Program-made: the position numbers and the translations under genes
Shown: piece after piece, positions 52,350 through 61,015 of the stretch
How the letters are laid out: every line of letters begins with the position of its first letter
How positions within the stretch are numbered: the stretch's first letter is position 1
Source: an uncultured Prevotellaceae bacterium
Lineage (GTDB): Bacteria > Bacteroidota > Bacteroidia > Bacteroidales > Bacteroidaceae
NCBI GenBank assembly: GCA_946411565.1
Contig: CAMKEM010000001.1
Location: 62,001-126,000, forward strand
Direction: 5' to 3'
DNA length: 64,000 nucleotides
The notes under the pieces: model-generated
What the model saw: the letters and a program-made list of their open reading frames with translations, nothing else
What the model was told of the DNA's origin: nothing
Databases searched by the model: none

Positions 52350-53354
52350 CTAAACAATGTTTACTTCTGGATGGATTTCCACCCCAAAGCGGTCGAGGAC
52401 ATCTTTCTGCACCTGATGACAGAGTGCAACGACTTCCTCGCCTGTTGCTCCACCTTTATTAACAAGTACGAGAGCCTGCTTATCATGCACACCCGCACGA
52501 CCGAGAGTCTTGCCTTTCCAACCACATTGGTCGATTAGCCAACCCGCAGGGAGCTTTACGGCATTTTCCGTTGGATAATAAGGCATATTAGGATATTTAG
52601 CCAACAGTTCATCAAGCTTTTCCTTTGACACTATCGGATTCATGAAGAAAGAGCCTGCATTTCCCTCCACCTCATAATCGGGGAGCTTGGCATTACGAAT
52701 ATCAATGATAGTATCACGAAGTAGTTGGGCGGTTAATTGTCCATCCTCTATATTGCATGATATTCCCTTCTCTTCGAGCACCTTACGAATATTGCCATAG
52801 TCGAGGTGAGGCGTGAACGTGGTACTTAATTGATAGGTAACATCCGTTATTATGAAGCGATTTTTCCAATCCTTCTTGAAACGAGACTGACGATAGCCAT
52901 ACTCACATTGCTCATTGGTTATCTCCACAATCTCACCAGTCTCAAGGTCGAGTGCATGAAGACTGACTATAAAATCCTTTGCCTCAACACCATACGCACC
53001 TATATTCTGAACGGCAGAAGCCCCCACCTCACCAGGGATAATACTGAGGTTCTCCATACCATATAGGCCTTGCGAGAGGCACCACGCGATAACATCATCA
53101 ACGGTTTCGCCAGATCCCACCTCTACCCTATCGCTCGAAATAAACTCACGCCCCATGATTCGTGAACGAACCACGAGACCGTCATAATCGCCCGTTGGCA
53201 AGAGATTACTTCCCCTACCGATAATCAAGAGTTTGCATTGCTTGCGAGCCTCAGCTATCTCACAATAGTGTTCCTTGAGTTCTTCAACCGTAGAGAACTC
53301 AAGGAGCGTAGTGCATCTGGCATTAATGCCAAAAGTGTTGATTAATATATCCAT
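52350..53354 (-). CDS. murB: UDP-N-acetylenolpyruvoylglucosamine reductase
   Basis: This 334-residue flavoenzyme makes UDP-MurNAc for peptidoglycan. FAD-binding text (LLIIGRGSNLLPTGDYDG, NLSIIPGEVGASAVQNIGAYG), the catalytic Tyr/Arg segment YRQSRFK, GNAGSFFMNPIV and the final EIHPEVNIV are classic MurB, long type. I chose the ATG at 53352-53354; another ATG 12 bp upstream is close to the repeat boundary. It is downstream of the ROK gene with a repeat pair between. Confidence 0.96.
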   Translation of the reverse strand: MDILINTFGINARCTTLLEFSTVEELKEHYCEIAEARKQCKLLIIGRGSNLLPTGDYDGLVVRSRIMGREFISSDRVEVGSGETVDDVIAWCLSQGLYGMENLSIIPGEVGASAVQNIGAYGVEAKDFIVSLHALDLETGEIVEITNEQCEYGYRQSRFKKDWKNRFIITDVTYQLSTTFTPHLDYGNIRKVLEEKGISCNIEDGQLTAQLLRDTIIDIRNAKLPDYEVEGNAGSFFMNPIVSKEKLDELLAKYPNMPYYPTENAVKLPAGWLIDQCGWKGKTLGRAGVHDKQALVLVNKGGATGEEVVALCHQVQKDVLDRFGVEIHPEVNIV

Positions 53355-53366
53355 AAGACCAACCAT

Positions 53367-53525
53367 AGCCCCTCACCCGTCACTACGTGACACCCTCTCC
53401 CCAAGGGGCGAGGGGGAAGTTACATTTTACCACCCAAAGAAATAGAGCGAGAGGCATTGACTAAAAATACATACTTAATCCCTCGCCCCTTGGGGAGAGG
53501 GTGCCCAAAAGGCGGGTGAGGGGCT
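53367..53525. repeat. Inverted pair of GC-rich repeats between ROK and murB genes
   Basis: Left copy (53367-53415) has inner hairpin GTCACTACGTGAC; right copy (53480-53525) has GCCCAAAAGGC. They flank a 64-bp spacer. The right copy ends one base before the ROK stop codon. Confidence 0.85.
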
Positions 53526-53526
53526 A

Positions 53527-54489
53527 TTATTTCACCGCAGCAGCCCCCAAAACGGCTGCACCTGCGCCATTGAGGCCAGACACAAGGAACTTAGCCTTAC
53601 CCTTGAATACTGGCATTACGTTCTCTTCGTATGCCTTTTTGATAGGATCAAAGAGCAAGTCGCCAGCCTTTGTCATTCCACCGAAGAAGATGAAAGCTTC
53701 TGGAGAACAGAATGTTGCGAAGTCAGCACAAGCCTCGCCAAGCATCTTGCCAGTAAACTCATAGATCTCCTTTGCCACCTCGTCGCCCTTGCTTGCTGCT
53801 ATGCTTACATCAAGCGAGGTAATCTTATCAAGCTCAATATCGCGGAGAAGCGTTGGACGATTAGTAGAAGATACTATTTCCTTTGCGGTACGAGCCACAC
53901 CCGTTGCAGAACAATATGTTTCGAGGCATCCCCTACGACCACAGCCACATTGACGACCATTCTCCCTACGAACGATGAAGTGACCAAGCTCACCAGCCAT
54001 ACCGTCACATCCATACACCATTTCGCCGTTAATAACGATACCAGAGCCAACGCCAGTACCGAGAGTGATGACGATAAAATTCTTCATGCCACGAGCCACG
54101 CCGTAGGTCATTTCACCAAGGGCAGCAGCATTGGCATCGTTGGTGAGGTGAACAGGCAGACCGCCGAGACGGTCGGAGAACATCTTAGCCAATGGCACCT
54201 TTGAATCGTGAGCCCAAGGGAGGTTTGGAGCAAACTCGATGCAACCGTTGAGATAGTTGCCGTTAGGTGCACCTGCACCCATGTATTCAATCTTATCAAG
54301 ACCACCAACCTGCTCTATGATAGGCATAAGGCACTTGATGGCTGCATCAACATAGTCATCGGCGGTAGCATAGCCGCCAGTCTTCATAGTAGAAGAAGCG
54401 ATGATGTTACCCTCATGATCAACGATTCCAAATTCAGAGTTAGTTCCACCAAGGTCAAGGCCAATGGTATATGGTTTTGTCTGGTTCAT
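53527..54489 (-). CDS. ROK-family sugar kinase (glucokinase-like)
   Basis: This 320-residue cytoplasmic kinase has the ATP-binding DLGGTNSEFGI motif, the substrate segment (PNLPWAHD, LTNDANAAALGE), the ROK zinc motif CGCGRRGCLETYCS and the second nucleotide loop ITLGTGVGSGIVING. These are the hallmarks of bacterial ROK glucokinase or related hexose kinases. The substrate (glucose most likely) is family-based. It is followed by murB in the same direction. Confidence 0.9.
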   Translation of the reverse strand: MNQTKPYTIGLDLGGTNSEFGIVDHEGNIIASSTMKTGGYATADDYVDAAIKCLMPIIEQVGGLDKIEYMGAGAPNGNYLNGCIEFAPNLPWAHDSKVPLAKMFSDRLGGLPVHLTNDANAAALGEMTYGVARGMKNFIVITLGTGVGSGIVINGEMVYGCDGMAGELGHFIVRRENGRQCGCGRRGCLETYCSATGVARTAKEIVSSTNRPTLLRDIELDKITSLDVSIAASKGDEVAKEIYEFTGKMLGEACADFATFCSPEAFIFFGGMTKAGDLLFDPIKKAYEENVMPVFKGKAKFLVSGLNGAGAAVLGAAAVK

Positions 54490-54601
54490 ATTTTTCTGTT
54501 TATTTACTAAAAATTCCGTACAAAATTAAGAAAAAACGTGAATACTACAAAGTTTTTGGCATTATTTTGACAATAAATGTATGCAATTCGGGAAAAATTA
54601 G

Positions 54602-54609
54602 TAATTTTG
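54602..54609 (+). promoter_or_regulatory. -7 box of the LysE-family gene
   Basis: TAATTTTG followed by CAGTCCG. The upstream ATTCGGGAAAAATTAG strongly resembles the sequence before the DUF177 promoter, so the extended promoter context is shared. Confidence 0.65.
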
Positions 54610-54675
54610 CAGTCCGAATCGCAAAAGTGTAAATACTTTAAAGCGTGAACATTCACATTATAAATTCAAGATAAA

Positions 54676-55341
54676 TTGCCATTCCCATTCGACCAAATAA
54701 ATATCCTTGAGCTGTTGCTAAAGGGCATATTCATCGGCGTTGTTGTATCAGCCCCAATGGGACCAGTTGGTGTGCTCTGCGTTCAGCGAACCCTGAACAA
54801 AGGGCGTAGCTATGGTTTCGTAACAGGCGTAGGTGCCGCTATCAGCGACATAATATATGCCTTGCTCACGGGTTTCGGCATGAGTTTCGTTATGGATCTC
54901 ATCACCGATCATCAGAATAAATTCTATTTGCAGATATTCGGTAGCATACTGCTATTCATCTTCGGGCTTTATTGCTTCCGTAGCAACCCGACAAAGAAAA
55001 TCCATGTCAGCGGAAAGAAGGGAACGCTATTCCACAACGGACTGACGGCATTCATCGTCACCATCTCTAATCCGCTCATCATCTTCCTCTTCATGGCTTG
55101 CTATGCACAAGCGGCATTCGTGGTGCCCGACCATCCGTTTGAGATGTCGCTCGGCTATGCCAGCATATTCGGAGGTGCCTTGCTATGGTGGTGGGGACTG
55201 ACTTGGCTTATCGACAAGGTAAGGGAGAAATTCAGTAACAAGAGTATCATCTACATAAACCGACTGATAGGTAGCATTGTTATGGTGCTCTCCGCAATAA
55301 TGTTCATAGGAACGGTATTCAATCTATATACTTTTTATTAA
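54676..55341 (+). CDS. LysE/RhtB-family amino-acid exporter
   Basis: This 221-residue inner-membrane protein has six hydrophobic segments and the LysE signature SAPMGPVGVLCVQRTLNKGR with GFVTGVGAAISDIIYAL. The start appears to be TTG at 54676; no ATG fits without losing the first helix. It is followed 6 bp later by the DUF4924 gene. The exported amino acid is unknown. Confidence 0.85.
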   Translation: MPFPFDQINILELLLKGIFIGVVVSAPMGPVGVLCVQRTLNKGRSYGFVTGVGAAISDIIYALLTGFGMSFVMDLITDHQNKFYLQIFGSILLFIFGLYCFRSNPTKKIHVSGKKGTLFHNGLTAFIVTISNPLIIFLFMACYAQAAFVVPDHPFEMSLGYASIFGGALLWWWGLTWLIDKVREKFSNKSIIYINRLIGSIVMVLSAIMFIGTVFNLYTFY

Positions 55342-55347
55342 GCAACG

Positions 55348-55896
55348 ATGCTCATAGCCCAGAAACTCAGAAAAGAAAACATTGCCGAGTACCTGCTATA
55401 TATGTGGCAGGTGGAGGATATAATCCGTGCATACGGATGTAACCTTCTGCAAATAAAGAAGGAATACATTTCACGCTTCGACTGCACCGATGAGCAGAAG
55501 GAGGAGATGGTGGATTGGTATGGTAACCTTATCCGCATGATTAATCAGGAGGGATGCCGAGAGAAAGGTCATATTCAGATTAACAAACTCGTGTTGCAAC
55601 AGCTATCAGAACTGCACACTCAGTTGCTCGATAGTCCTAAGTTCCCATTCTACAGCACGGAGTATTACAAGGTTCTTCCTTTTATCGTTGAGCTTCGTCA
55701 GAAGAACTCTAACGGTGAGGCTGCCGGAGAGATTGAGACTTGCTTCAATGCCCTCTATGGCACTATGCTCCTTCGCTTGCAGAATAAGGAGATTACCCAG
55801 AACACAGCCAATGCCGTAAAGGAAATAACCACCTTCATCGGTATGCTGAACGACTATTATTTCAAGGAAAAGGAAGATCCGAAGTTCTGGGATTAA
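55348..55896 (+). CDS. DUF4924 family protein
   Basis: This 182-residue soluble, mostly alpha-helical protein belongs to the DUF4924 family of Bacteroidetes, function unknown. Recognisable segments are MLIAQKLRKENIAEYLLYMW, YKVLPFIVELRQKN and the C-terminal FIGMLNDYYFKEKEDPKFWD. It is co-transcribed with the LysE-type exporter. Confidence 0.8.
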   Translation: MLIAQKLRKENIAEYLLYMWQVEDIIRAYGCNLLQIKKEYISRFDCTDEQKEEMVDWYGNLIRMINQEGCREKGHIQINKLVLQQLSELHTQLLDSPKFPFYSTEYYKVLPFIVELRQKNSNGEAAGEIETCFNALYGTMLLRLQNKEITQNTANAVKEITTFIGMLNDYYFKEKEDPKFWD

Positions 55897-55897
55897 T

Positions 55898-56095
55898 GGC
55901 CCCTCACCTGCCCTACGGGCATCCTCTCCCCAAGGGGCGAGGAAAAAGTTAGTATTTCTAATCATGGGGTTTAAAGGAAAATAGAAACAAAATAAAATAC
56001 AGAAGCCAATCCACACAGATTTCTCCATCGCGAGAAAAAGTAACTTCCCCCTCGCCCCTTGGGGAGAGGGTGTCCGAAGGACAGGTGAGGGGCTG
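55898..56095. repeat. Inverted pair of GC-rich repeats before prfC
   Basis: Left copy (55898-55942) has inner hairpin GCCCTACGGGC, right copy (56047-56095) has GTCCGAAGGAC. The spacer, about 104 bp, has GTTAG/GTAAC at its ends. The right copy is 14 bp from the prfC ATG. Confidence 0.85.
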
Positions 56096-56109
56096 ATGCC
56101 TACTTATTT

Positions 56110-57708
56110 ATGAACAAAGAAATAGAAAGAAGACGCACCTTTGCGATTATCTCTCACCCGGATGCGGGTAAGACAACACTTACCGAGAAGTTCTTGCTTT
56201 TCGGCGGACAGATTCAGGTAGCTGGAGCAGTTAAGAACAATAAGATCCGTAAAACCGCGACAAGTGACTGGATGGATATTGAGAAACAGCGTGGTATATC
56301 CGTATCTACATCCGTAATGGAGTTTGACTATCTCCCAGAGGCTGAAAGAACAGAGGATGCCCTACCCTACAAGGTGAATATTCTCGATACCCCTGGTCAC
56401 CAGGACTTCGCGGAAGATACATATCGCACGCTCACAGCCGTTGACTCTGCCATCATCGTGGTTGATGGCGCAAAGGGCGTGGAGGCTCAGACACGTAAGC
56501 TCATGGAGGTCTGCCGTATGCGCAACACTCCAGTTATCATCTTTATCAATAAAATGGATCGTGAGGGTCGTGATCCATTCGACCTCCTCGACGAGCTTGA
56601 GGAAGAGCTTCAGATTAAGGTTCGTCCTCTCTCTTGGCCTATCAATCAGGGTGCGAAGTTCAAGGGCGTATATAACATCTACGAGAATCAGCTCAACCTC
56701 TTCACCCCTGACAAACAGCGCGTTACAGAGAAGGTTGCAGTTGACATCAATTCTGAGGAACTCGACAAGACCGTAGGCGAACAGGATGCAAACAAACTCC
56801 GTGAAGATCTCGAACTCGTGGATGGCGTATATCCTGAATTTGATGTTGAGACATACCGCTCAGCAGAGGTAGCCCCTGTATTCTTCGGTTCTGCGCTCAA
56901 TAACTTCGGTGTTCAGGAACTCCTCGACTGCTTCGTAGAGATTGCTCCATCACCAAAGCCAACAAAGGCAGAAGAGCGTATGGTAAGCCCAGAGGAAGAG
57001 AAGTTCACAGGCTTCATCTTCAAGATAACAGCCAACATCGACCCTAACCACCGCTCTTGTATCGCCTTCTGTAAGGTTTGCTCTGGCAAGTTCGTTAGAA
57101 ATGCGCCTTACCTCCACGTAGGACTCGGCAAGACCGTCCGTTTCTCTTCTCCTACTCAGTTTATGGCACAGCGCAAGTCAACCATCGACGAGGCATGGGC
57201 TGGCGATATCGTAGGTCTTCCTGATAATGGCATCTTCAAGATTGGCGATACTCTTACCGAGGGCGAGAAGATTCATTTCCGCGGACTTCCTTCATTCTCT
57301 CCAGAGCTGTTCAAATATATTGAGAACGATGATCCGATGAAGTCTAAGCAGTTCCAGAAGGGACTTGAGCAGCTTATGAACGAGGGTGTGGCTCAGTTGT
57401 TCGTAAACCAGTTCAATGGTCGCAGAATCGTTGGTACTGTTGGTCAGCTTCAGTTTGAGGTCATCCAGTACCGTCTTGAGAACGAGTACAACGCTAAGTG
57501 TCGTTGGGAGCCTGTTCATCTGCACAAGGCTTGTTGGATAGAGAGCGACGATGCACAGGAGCTTGAGGCATTCAAGAAGCGTAAGTATCAGTATATGGCA
57601 AAGGACAAGGACGGTCGTGATGTCTTCCTCGCTGATTCTGGCTATGTACTCTCAATGGCTCAGCAGGATTTCGAGAATATCAAGTTCCACTTTACGAGTG
57701 AATTCTAA
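56110..57708 (+). CDS. prfC: Peptide chain release factor 3
   Basis: This 532-residue GTPase recycles release factors RF1 and RF2. The G1 motif [16 protein letters not shown], the switch text [23 protein letters not shown], and NKMD are intact, and the length is normal. It is a single gene preceded by a palindromic repeat pair. Confidence 0.97.
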   Translation: MNKEIERRRTFAIISHPDAGKTTLTEKFLLFGGQIQVAGAVKNNKIRKTATSDWMDIEKQRGISVSTSVMEFDYLPEAERTEDALPYKVNILDTPGHQDFAEDTYRTLTAVDSAIIVVDGAKGVEAQTRKLMEVCRMRNTPVIIFINKMDREGRDPFDLLDELEEELQIKVRPLSWPINQGAKFKGVYNIYENQLNLFTPDKQRVTEKVAVDINSEELDKTVGEQDANKLREDLELVDGVYPEFDVETYRSAEVAPVFFGSALNNFGVQELLDCFVEIAPSPKPTKAEERMVSPEEEKFTGFIFKITANIDPNHRSCIAFCKVCSGKFVRNAPYLHVGLGKTVRFSSPTQFMAQRKSTIDEAWAGDIVGLPDNGIFKIGDTLTEGEKIHFRGLPSFSPELFKYIENDDPMKSKQFQKGLEQLMNEGVAQLFVNQFNGRRIVGTVGQLQFEVIQYRLENEYNAKCRWEPVHLHKACWIESDDAQELEAFKKRKYQYMAKDKDGRDVFLADSGYVLSMAQQDFENIKFHFTSEF

Positions 57709-57720
57709 ATAAATTCAGAA

Positions 57721-57822
57721 ATGAAAAGTGAAAAATGAAAAATACAAGTTACATTTTCTCGCTTACCGCGATAATCAGTAACTATTCATTGTAACCCGTA
57801 TTTTTCATTTTTCACTTTTCAT
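57721..57822. repeat. AT-rich dyad with perfect 25-bp arms
   Basis: Arms 57721-57745 and 57798-57822 are perfectly complementary (ATGAAAAGTGAAAAATGAAA and onward), followed by an inner TGTAAC/GTTACA pair. It lies 13 bp after the prfC stop. It is the best copy of the TGAAAAGTG dyad family. Confidence 0.8.
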
Positions 57823-57864
57823 TTTCCATTTTTTATTCTATTTTTCAAGAAAAAGAGGAAAAAA

Positions 57865-57896
57865 TTTGGAACTATTGACAAATATTTTTATATTTG
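57865..57896 (+). promoter_or_regulatory. Promoter of the toxin-antitoxin pair
   Basis: TTTG at 57865-57868, a 20-bp spacer, TATATTTG at 57889-57896, matching consensus; the ATG at 57915 follows 18 bp later. Confidence 0.75.
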
Positions 57897-57914
57897 CAAA
57901 AAATATCATCAGTT

Positions 57915-58190
57915 ATGAGCACAGCAGAACAAGCAGCACGTAAAGTGTATAATGAATATCATTTAGGAGAGTTGCCAACAGACGTAAAACGCCAGTTAAT
58001 CATCCTATTCCTAAATACGCCATCCATTATCTCCCAAGAAAAGGATGGTGCAGAAGAAAACATGCCCCAGATTTCTGTTGATGCTCTTAGACAAAGGGCT
58101 GAAAAATCATTCTCTGAAGCCAAAGAAGGCAAAGGTGAACCTATTGACAAGCTATTCGATAAATTGGAAGCTAAATATAAGTGGCTATGA
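57915..58190 (+). CDS. Putative antitoxin of a RelE/ParE-type pair
   Basis: This 91-residue protein (ATG at 57915; an upstream TTG in frame overlaps the promoter and is rejected) precedes and overlaps the toxin gene by 4 bp (ATGA). Its C-terminal half is highly charged and helical (VDALRQRAEKSFSEAKEGKG), as in many antitoxins. No specific DNA-binding family was recognised. Confidence 0.7.
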   Translation: MSTAEQAARKVYNEYHLGELPTDVKRQLIILFLNTPSIISQEKDGAEENMPQISVDALRQRAEKSFSEAKEGKGEPIDKLFDKLEAKYKWL

Positions 58191-58498
58191 ATATAGAATA
58201 TACGCCTTTCTTCCAAGAGACATTGGATAACATGCTATCTTGTGGTCAGAAGTTCTATACCCACAAGATTCTTTCCACAATCATCAATACACTAAAGAAA
58301 TACAGGGATTTACTCAAAGCCAATCCCTTGCTTGGCTCAATAGAGCCATTACTCAGCAACCTTTCCATAGAGTACAGATCATTAATAATATACAAACACA
58401 TCAAATTGATATACTTTATCTATGAAGATGTTTTGTATTTTGCTGATATATGGGATACGAGGCAATCTGAAGATTCACTTCGTGAAAGAATAAACTAA
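58187..58498 (+). CDS. RelE/ParE-superfamily toxin-like protein
   Basis: This 103-residue basic protein has the size and secondary-structure order of RelE/ParE toxins (NIEYTPFFQETLDNML, LIIYKHIKLIYFIYEDVLYF, ending WDTRQSEDSLRERIN). The ATG overlaps the antitoxin stop, typical of these pairs. It could act on ribosomes or gyrase; the target is unknown. The stop is 7 bp before the MBL gene. Confidence 0.72.
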   Translation: MNIEYTPFFQETLDNMLSCGQKFYTHKILSTIINTLKKYRDLLKANPLLGSIEPLLSNLSIEYRSLIIYKHIKLIYFIYEDVLYFADIWDTRQSEDSLRERIN

Positions 58499-58505
58499 TA
58501 AACCT

Positions 58506-59405
58506 ATGAAACTAACATTCCTCGGAACAGGAACCTCAATAGGTGTACCGGCAATAGGATGCCAATGTGAGGTGTGTCGCAGTACAGAACCACGCGACAA
58601 GCGATTGCGTCAGTCTGCATTTCTTGAGACTGACGGCGGTATTCGTGTGCTGATAGACTGCGGACCAGACTTCCGTCAGCAAACCACCCGTTTCCCGTTC
58701 ACAAAGCTTGATGCGGTCGTTATCAGCCATATCCATTTCGATCATGTGGCAGGTATTGACGACCTCCGACCTTATTGTATGTTCGGCGATGTGGATATCT
58801 ATTGCCAGGATGATGTGGCGCAGGCTCTTCACCAAACCATGCCCTACTGTTTCAAGGAAAACCTATACCCAGGTGTGCCACACCTAAACCTCCACACCAT
58901 AGAACCTCACAAGCCATTCATCGTGAGAAGAGACAACGAGGTAGTGGCTAAATTTCCTCCAAGCGGTTCAAACCTCCAAGGTGTCATCAACAAGGAAGGA
59001 CGTACAATTTCGGTGCCCCCCGCCACAGACACACTCGAAATTACTCCTATCCGAGTAATGCACGGCAATATGCCAATCCTCGGCTATATCTTTAGGGAAC
59101 AAGCCAACACCTATCAACCATCACCTAACACACAAAGCATAGCCTATATAACGGACATGAAGAGCATCGAGGATTCTGAATATGAACACCTCCACGACAT
59201 TGACATCCTCGTTGTGAATGCCCTCCGCTTTGAGAAACCGCACCACAGCCACCAGTTGGTTGATGATGCCATAGCCGTAAGCCGTCGCATAGGTGCAAAG
59301 CGAACATATCTCATCCACCTCACCCACGACATCGGCACTCACGAGATTGCCAACAGCCGATTGCCAGAGGGATTCCAGTTCGCCTACGACTGTCTGGAAA
59401 TTTAA
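58506..59405 (+). CDS. MBL-fold metal-dependent hydrolase (PhnP/RNase Z-like)
   Basis: This 299-residue protein begins KLTFLGTGTSIGVPAIGCQC with Cys pair CQCEVC and has the metal motif HIHFDHVAG. The arrangement fits the PhnP-like group of phosphodiesterases, which also have the N-terminal CxxxxC segment. The exact substrate is unknown. It is co-transcribed with the toxin-antitoxin genes, or follows by read-through. A hairpin terminator follows. Confidence 0.85.
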   Translation: MKLTFLGTGTSIGVPAIGCQCEVCRSTEPRDKRLRQSAFLETDGGIRVLIDCGPDFRQQTTRFPFTKLDAVVISHIHFDHVAGIDDLRPYCMFGDVDIYCQDDVAQALHQTMPYCFKENLYPGVPHLNLHTIEPHKPFIVRRDNEVVAKFPPSGSNLQGVINKEGRTISVPPATDTLEITPIRVMHGNMPILGYIFREQANTYQPSPNTQSIAYITDMKSIEDSEYEHLHDIDILVVNALRFEKPHHSHQLVDDAIAVSRRIGAKRTYLIHLTHDIGTHEIANSRLPEGFQFAYDCLEI

Positions 59406-59420
59406 CTCGGGAAATAATAA

Positions 59421-59485
59421 ACGCAAAGACGCGAAGACACAGAGACAACAAAAAAACTTCGCGACTTTGCGACTTTGCGTTTTTT
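59421..59485 (+). terminator. Hairpin terminator of CGCAAAGAC words after the MBL gene
   Basis: ACGCAAAGACGCGAAG (59421-59436) pairs with the inverted CTTCGCGACTTTGCG segment (about 59457-59480, with an 8-bp extra unit) and is followed by six T residues. The stem words are 8-bp units like the dyad at 49.0 kb. Confidence 0.6.
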
Positions 59486-59530
59486 ATAATTTACTGATTT
59501 AATTTACCCCAATTTACTTTCCCAAACAAA

Positions 59531-59544
59531 GGAGCGCAAGCTCC
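59531..59544 (+). promoter_or_regulatory. GCAA-tetraloop hairpin upstream of the ECF sigma gene
   Basis: GGAGC-GCAA-GCTCC, a perfect 5-bp stem, follows the context ATTTACTTTCCCAAACAAA. A very similar context plus hairpin (60293-60306) precedes the next gene. It may be an autoregulatory or mRNA structural site. Confidence 0.5.
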
Positions 59545-59618
59545 GAAAAACACTTTTTAAAAAAATTTTCTACTAAACCGACTTAACCTTTTCCCATTTC
59601 CTACGCTATTACTACAGA

Positions 59619-60137
59619 ATGACCCAAGAAGAGTTTGAACATATAGCCCCAGCACTCCGAGAGTTGATGCTCTCGGTAGGTCACAGTTTCTTCGGCAACG
59701 ACGATGATGCCGAGGACGTTGCACAAGAGGGACTGGTAGCTCTCCTACGGTTCATCGACAGAATGGATGCCGCCTCCAAGCACGAGGCTCTCGCCATAAG
59801 GGTGGCAAAGCATTGCTGCATGGATATTGTGAGGAAAAGGAAATCCAACCTCTTCGTATCTGGCAGACAAGCCGAAGACATAGCGCCACCAGGACGTGAC
59901 GTAGGTGCCTCGCCACATGAGGATCTTGAAGCTAAGGAACTGCATCAAGCCATGAACCAAGCAGTACAGAACCTCAAGCCAAGCGAGCGCCGACTTTTCG
60001 AAATGCGACAGATAGAAGGTCTCCCTCTCGATGAAATTGCCAAGCAGACCAACATCGCGAAGCCCTCAATAAAAAGCATCGTCTCTGCTGCGAGAAAGAA
60101 AGTCTTCGAGGAAATTAAGGAAAGACTTAGAAAGTAA
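59619..60137 (+). CDS. ECF-type sigma-70 factor
   Basis: This 172-residue sigma factor has region 2 (DDDAEDVAQEGLVALLRFID) and region 4 (LPLDEIAKQTNIAKPSIKSI) with the usual spacing. It directs RNA polymerase to a small regulon. The next gene encodes a single-pass membrane protein likely to be its anti-sigma factor, and the two following secreted proteins are candidate targets. The stress it answers is unknown. Confidence 0.9.
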   Translation: MTQEEFEHIAPALRELMLSVGHSFFGNDDDAEDVAQEGLVALLRFIDRMDAASKHEALAIRVAKHCCMDIVRKRKSNLFVSGRQAEDIAPPGRDVGASPHEDLEAKELHQAMNQAVQNLKPSERRLFEMRQIEGLPLDEIAKQTNIAKPSIKSIVSAARKKVFEEIKERLRK

Positions 60138-60330
60138 ATTCTTTTCGGATTTTTTTGAAAGTAAATTAGGAATAAATTAAATCAGTAAATTACAAAAGCG
60201 ACATCCGTCGCTTAGAAATACTGAAAAATTTAATTTACTGAATATAATTTACTGATCATTTACTTTCCAAAACAAATTTACTTTCCTCACAGAGGGCGCA
60301 AGCCCTAATTTAAGTAAAAGTTTTAACGTT
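60138..60330. repeat. Intergenic AGTAAATTA/TAATTTACT word region with two hairpins
   Basis: AGTAAATTA-type words occur several times in both orientations. A perfect 7-bp stem (60196-60202 with 60207-60213, loop ATCC) and the GCAA hairpin at 60293-60306 (AGGGC with GCCCT) stand out. The region would be in the mRNA between sigma and anti-sigma genes. Confidence 0.6.
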
Positions 60331-61005
60331 ATGACACATCAAGAAACCGAAATATTAATCCAGAAATATCTCAACGGCGAGACGACTGCCGAGGAGGAGA
60401 GACTCCTTGCCCTTGAGGTATCTCGCGAGGATGCCCCAGCCGACTGGAAGATAATAGCCGAGATGCTTGGCGAACTCACCATCGACGAGGCACTCTTCGA
60501 CCAGATCATGGCAGAGCGCAAGCCAAAGCCACGCCTCATGCGCTTCTGGCCTTGGGTAGCCGCTGCCTGTGTTGCCGCCCTGCTCGTTGTCTTCCTCGGT
60601 CCTCCGAGAGAAGATACCGTCAGCAAGCCTCAAATAGCCAAGGTTGAACCAAAGCCGAAGGTCGCAGAAGAGCCAAAGACCATTGAGCCACAAGAGACGG
60701 TAAAGAGCAACACCTCTGCTCAATCTCCGCCCACGCACAAGACAAGGCACAAGCCTCGCGTTTCAAGAAGAGCAAAAGAAGAGCAACAAGAGAGCATCAC
60801 AAGACAAGAGGCAGAACCTGTTGCCAAGCCAGAGACTATCACAAATGATATTGCACAGACAGAAGAGCCTATCATGCAAGAAGTCATTTATGATGCTAAT
60901 ATGGATTTTAAGGCATTCACAAGAAGCATTCGCGAAAGAGGCGAGCGCGTAACACAGAGAGTTGCCATGTATTCCGATCAACAAAAGTATCATCAATTAA
61001 ACTAA
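60331..61005 (+). CDS. Putative membrane anti-sigma factor
   Basis: This 224-residue protein has an N-terminal cytoplasmic region (YLNGETTAEEERLLALEV), typical of anti-sigma N-domains, one membrane helix (FWPWVAAACVAALLVVFLG, about 71-89) and a Pro/Lys/Glu/Gln-rich periplasmic part. No known anti-sigma family could be named. Its place right after an ECF sigma gene is the main support. Confidence 0.65.
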   Translation: MTHQETEILIQKYLNGETTAEEERLLALEVSREDAPADWKIIAEMLGELTIDEALFDQIMAERKPKPRLMRFWPWVAAACVAALLVVFLGPPREDTVSKPQIAKVEPKPKVAEEPKTIEPQETVKSNTSAQSPPTHKTRHKPRVSRRAKEEQQESITRQEAEPVAKPETITNDIAQTEEPIMQEVIYDANMDFKAFTRSIRERGERVTQRVAMYSDQQKYHQLN

Positions 61006-61015
61006 CATATTAATT

